Assembly (NCBI GenBank): GCA_031257655.1
Contig: JAIROF010000154.1
Location: 1-13,480 of the forward strand
Source of the DNA: Prevotellaceae bacterium
Lineage (GTDB): Bacteria > Bacteroidota > Bacteroidia > Bacteroidales > UBA932
DNA: 13,480 bases
Direction: 5' to 3'
A model generated the notes under the pieces. The model did no database searches, had not been told where the DNA came from, and saw only the letters and a program-made list of their open reading frames with translations. Shown in pieces: positions 11,581-13,480 of this stretch. Within the stretch, counting starts at the first letter, position 1. Every line of letters starts with the position of its first letter. The position numbers were made by a program, and so were the translations under genes.

Positions 11581-12978
11581 ATGATTTACTTCGGATTATC
11601 CACCACCGTACTGCTCGGCATTTGCGTAGCCTTGAGCATTTCGCAACGCCTCAAGCTGCCGGAGGTGGTTGGCTTAGCCTTTCCGGTAGGGATAGGGCTG
11701 CAAACCTTCTTGATGATTTTGCTGGATGTGCTCAACATCCGCATCACGGCCACCTCTGTGCTCACTGGCTCATGGCTGGCCATAGCCGCTGCGGCAACCT
11801 TTTTCTACCTCCGGCGCGACCTGCTCAGGGGCTGGTGGCGCTACGCAGGCCGGCTTACCCGCCCCAAGATAAGCTGGCTCTGGCTCCTCTCCCTGCTGGC
11901 TACCGGGGTGGTGCTGGTGATGATATTCGACAAAACCATGTTCTTCCCCACCTTTGATACCGACAGCGTGCGGGGATTTAACTTAGTGGGCAAGGTGGTG
12001 GCGCACGAGGGTACGCTAAAAAATTGCAGCCTCTTTACCGACCCCAACCATTGGGAGATGCACGGCCCCGGCTCCTACATGACCTACACGCCCCTCCTGC
12101 AGCTGGCCTACGCCTACGTGTATATGTTGGGCGCAGCCACCTCCAAAATCGTTAGCGCCTTGCTTTACGTTTCGCTTGCGGTGGCATTTTACGGCGTCAC
12201 AAGCCGCTTTGCAACGCACACCCTCACGGCGCTGGCAACCTTTTTCACCGTCTTCACGCCCGAAATGCTGGCCTTTTCTGCCATGTCGGGCACCAACGTT
12301 CCACATGCCGTTTACGCCTCGCTGGGCATTCTATTTTTTGTTGCGTGGTACTACAAAAAAATCCCCTCGCTGCTTTGGGTATCGGCGGCGCTGCTGATAT
12401 GCAACAGCTGGACGCGCTCCGAAGGCGTTGCCTTTGCCGGCGCGGCCTGCTGCGTAATGCTCTGGTACAGCATCCGAACAAAAACCTACCGGAAGCCCTT
12501 CCTGTTTGCCGCCTTGTGCCTTTTTCCCACCGTATTTTGGCAGCTGTTTTTGAAGCTCTACAACATGGAGGGAGTGGTGACGTTTGTCCGCAGTTGGGAC
12601 AGCCACAGGGTAGCCGTCGAGGTAACGGAAATATGGCAGCTTTTCAAATCTTTCACCTACTACGGCTTTACCTTTTTGTGCTTTCTGATAGCCCTTTTGT
12701 CCAACGTATGGGCAATGGTAAAAAAGCGCGACCACTTAGCTACCCTGGCGCTAATCTTCTTAGCCTGCCTGTTCTACTCCGTGCTGATTTACCTGGTAGA
12801 TTACACCTGGGATTCCTTAGAGGCCGTACTGCGATCGTCCTACAAGCGATTTTTGTTTTCGTTCGTGCCCCTGCTCTGGTTTTACACGGCGGCCGGGTAC
12901 AACATGCGCTGGCTCTTTGGCAAGGTAGATGACTTTTTATACCCGCTCGACCGGAAAAATACTAAAAAGAAGCGCTAA
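11581..12978 (+). CDS. polytopic membrane protein, GT-C glycosyltransferase-like
   Basis: The 465-residue product is an integral membrane protein with roughly ten or more hydrophobic helices, for example at 4-20, 30-52, 60-76, 98-118, 170-205, 214-232, 243-257, 264-275, 308-326, 356-378, 388-407 and 422-437. The loop after the fourth helix has FPTFDTDSVRGFNLVGKVVAHEG (122-144), an acidic D-x-D type motif where GT-C enzymes place catalytic Asp residues. Other GT-C-like points are MTYTPLLQLAYAYVY (167-181), NSWTRSEGVAF (275-285) and RSSYKRFLFSFVPLLWFY (418-435). Such enzymes move sugars from polyprenyl phosphate to acceptors on the outer face of the inner membrane. It ends in a basic tail (KNTKKKR). 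The upstream GT2 could make its donor. An O-antigen-type polymerase or a flippase is a less likely alternative; the donor and acceptor are unknown. Confidence 0.75.
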   Translation: MIYFGLSTTVLLGICVALSISQRLKLPEVVGLAFPVGIGLQTFLMILLDVLNIRITATSVLTGSWLAIAAAATFFYLRRDLLRGWWRYAGRLTRPKISWLWLLSLLATGVVLVMIFDKTMFFPTFDTDSVRGFNLVGKVVAHEGTLKNCSLFTDPNHWEMHGPGSYMTYTPLLQLAYAYVYMLGAATSKIVSALLYVSLAVAFYGVTSRFATHTLTALATFFTVFTPEMLAFSAMSGTNVPHAVYASLGILFFVAWYYKKIPSLLWVSAALLICNSWTRSEGVAFAGAACCVMLWYSIRTKTYRKPFLFAALCLFPTVFWQLFLKLYNMEGVVTFVRSWDSHRVAVEVTEIWQLFKSFTYYGFTFLCFLIALLSNVWAMVKKRDHLATLALIFLACLFYSVLIYLVDYTWDSLEAVLRSSYKRFLFSFVPLLWFYTAAGYNMRWLFGKVDDFLYPLDRKNTKKKR

Positions 12979-12986
12979 CCCCTTTC

Positions 12987-13015
12987 GTCCTGCCGAATCA
13001 CAAATTCGGCAGGAC
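12987..13015 (+). terminator. 12-bp hairpin ending the rightward genes
   Basis: GTCCTGCCGAAT (12987-12998) and ATTCGGCAGGAC (13004-13015) pair perfectly with a CACAA loop, nine bases after the stop of the GT-C-like gene. The tail is pyrimidine-rich (GGCTCTCTTTCCC) but lacks a clean T run. It is well placed to end the transcript. Confidence 0.6.
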
Positions 13016-13025
13016 AGGCTCTCTT

Positions 13026-13055
13026 TCCCTCCGCAGGCCGTCCCACAGGGACGGC
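13026..13055. repeat. GTCCC hairpin repeat, right copy
   Basis: GCCGTCCC (13037-13044) and GGGACGGC (13048-13055) form an eight-base stem with loop ACA. The sequence from CCGCAGGC onward matches the complement of 115-144 with few mismatches (CGCAGGC, GTCCC and GGGAC are common to both), making these two inverted copies of one element near the two ends of the window. Confidence 0.6.
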
Positions 13056-13065
13056 GCTTGCTTAA

Positions 13066-13085
13066 CCGTATGCTTTAGCATACGG
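13066..13085. other. 8-bp hairpin CCGTATGC/GCATACGG
   Basis: CCGTATGC (13066-13073) and GCATACGG (13078-13085) pair perfectly with loop TTTA. It is the third hairpin in the 100 bases after the GT-C-like gene and has no T run right after it. Confidence 0.55.
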
Positions 13086-13264
13086 ATACAGCGTACTCGC
13101 TTTCCTCCCCTCCTCCTCCTCCTTTTTTTATAATGGCGCCCTGCAAGGCAGGACATCCATAACCGGATGGTGTCCATGTTTGATTGGCAAAACTCCTAAA
13201 CAAGTAAAAAATCAGCGTGGTAGTATACATTGTGTGGAGCGAAAAACCTAATTGACACCTAATT
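13086..13264. other. gene-free stretch with pyrimidine tract
   Basis: No gene is supported. A pyrimidine-rich run (about 13098-13127) ends in seven T and could support a transcript end. ACATCC/GGATGGTGT at 13152-13170 forms an imperfect hairpin. From about 13180 the sequence becomes clearly richer in A and T than the genes to its left. Confidence 0.5.
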
Positions 13265-13380
13265 TTAACAACAAAACAACCTCAGTAGCAGAGAGATGTC
13301 GTATAAACAACAACCTCATCACCTAATTAATGCAAATGGGTTATAATCAGCATAATACTTGCCACATCATACAATTTATG
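13265..13380. repeat. diverged 120-bp repeat, copy B
   Basis: This is the AT-rich partner of 2148-2267 in the same orientation. It begins TTAACAACAAAACAACCTCA and ends ACAATTTATG. On the minus strand 13380-13354 reads HKLYDVASI; of seven base differences from copy A in these nine codons, five are silent and two fall in one codon. A weaker promoter-like pair, TTTG then 21 bases and TAGGTTTT, occupies the place where copy A has the guaA promoter. The remaining 100 bases to the window end (13381-13480) show no recognisable feature. Confidence 0.65.
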
Positions 13381-13480
13381 ACATTACTAAAATCAGCATT
13401 ACACTGCATACTTCAATACAAAATACTGTCTTGGTTATCAATCGTATGGATTTTCATATCAATCAATCATGGACACTACC

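Noticed and set aside
13446..13480. Start of a rightward gene (ATG, open to the window edge)
   Set aside because: Only eleven codons are visible, with no promoter box or ribosome site, so it cannot be supported.

Overview
The window looks like a chromosomal segment of a Bacteroidota bacterium, most likely a Bacteroidales. Four things point that way: promoter-like TAnnTTTG boxes (one with a TTTG partner 20 bases upstream), a BspA-type leucine-rich repeat protein ending in a type IX secretion (T9SS) sorting domain, a GMP synthase that begins MQEKLIILDFGSQTTQLIGR as in Bacteroides relatives, and an exbB-exbD-tonB cluster. Species cannot be named from this sequence.

Layout. Bases 1-487 hold no gene but are dense in repeats: hairpins, a terminator-like site, a perfectly phased array of fifteen octamers, and a heptamer array that runs into the stop codon of the first gene. 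Then five genes read leftward: guaA (488-2008), tonB (2312-3112), exbD (3145-3546), exbB (3649-4308) and a giant surface protein (4815-8960). Between exbB and the giant gene lies a 500-base repeat mosaic with a 49-bp perfect inverted repeat around an 11-mer array. A ~820-base intergenic region (8961-9781) with inverted repeats and operator-like dyads separates the leftward genes from three rightward genes: a GT2 glycosyltransferase (9782-10501), a single-pass membrane protein of unknown function (10742-11458) and a polytopic GT-C-like membrane protein (11581-12978). The last 500 bases carry three hairpins, a pyrimidine tract and a diverged copy of the repeat found beside the guaA promoter. No rRNA, tRNA or CRISPR array was seen.

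How the genes fit together. ExbB, ExbD and TonB form the inner-membrane motor that powers TonB-dependent outer-membrane transport. The 1381-residue protein is predicted to be exported by Sec and T9SS to the cell surface, perhaps for adhesion. The GT2 enzyme resembles polyprenyl-phosphate sugar synthases, and the polytopic protein has the acidic first-loop motif of GT-C enzymes that use such lipid-linked sugars; together with the single-pass protein they could be a small envelope glycosylation module. guaA is housekeeping purine synthesis.

The most unusual content is non-coding: short phased arrays (7-, 8- and 11-mers) at gene 3' ends, two of which begin inside a stop codon and share a downstream signature; a compact 173-bp element with five related TAGCGT repeats before the unknown membrane gene; and a diverged repeat pair more than 11 kb apart, one copy carrying the best promoter in the window.
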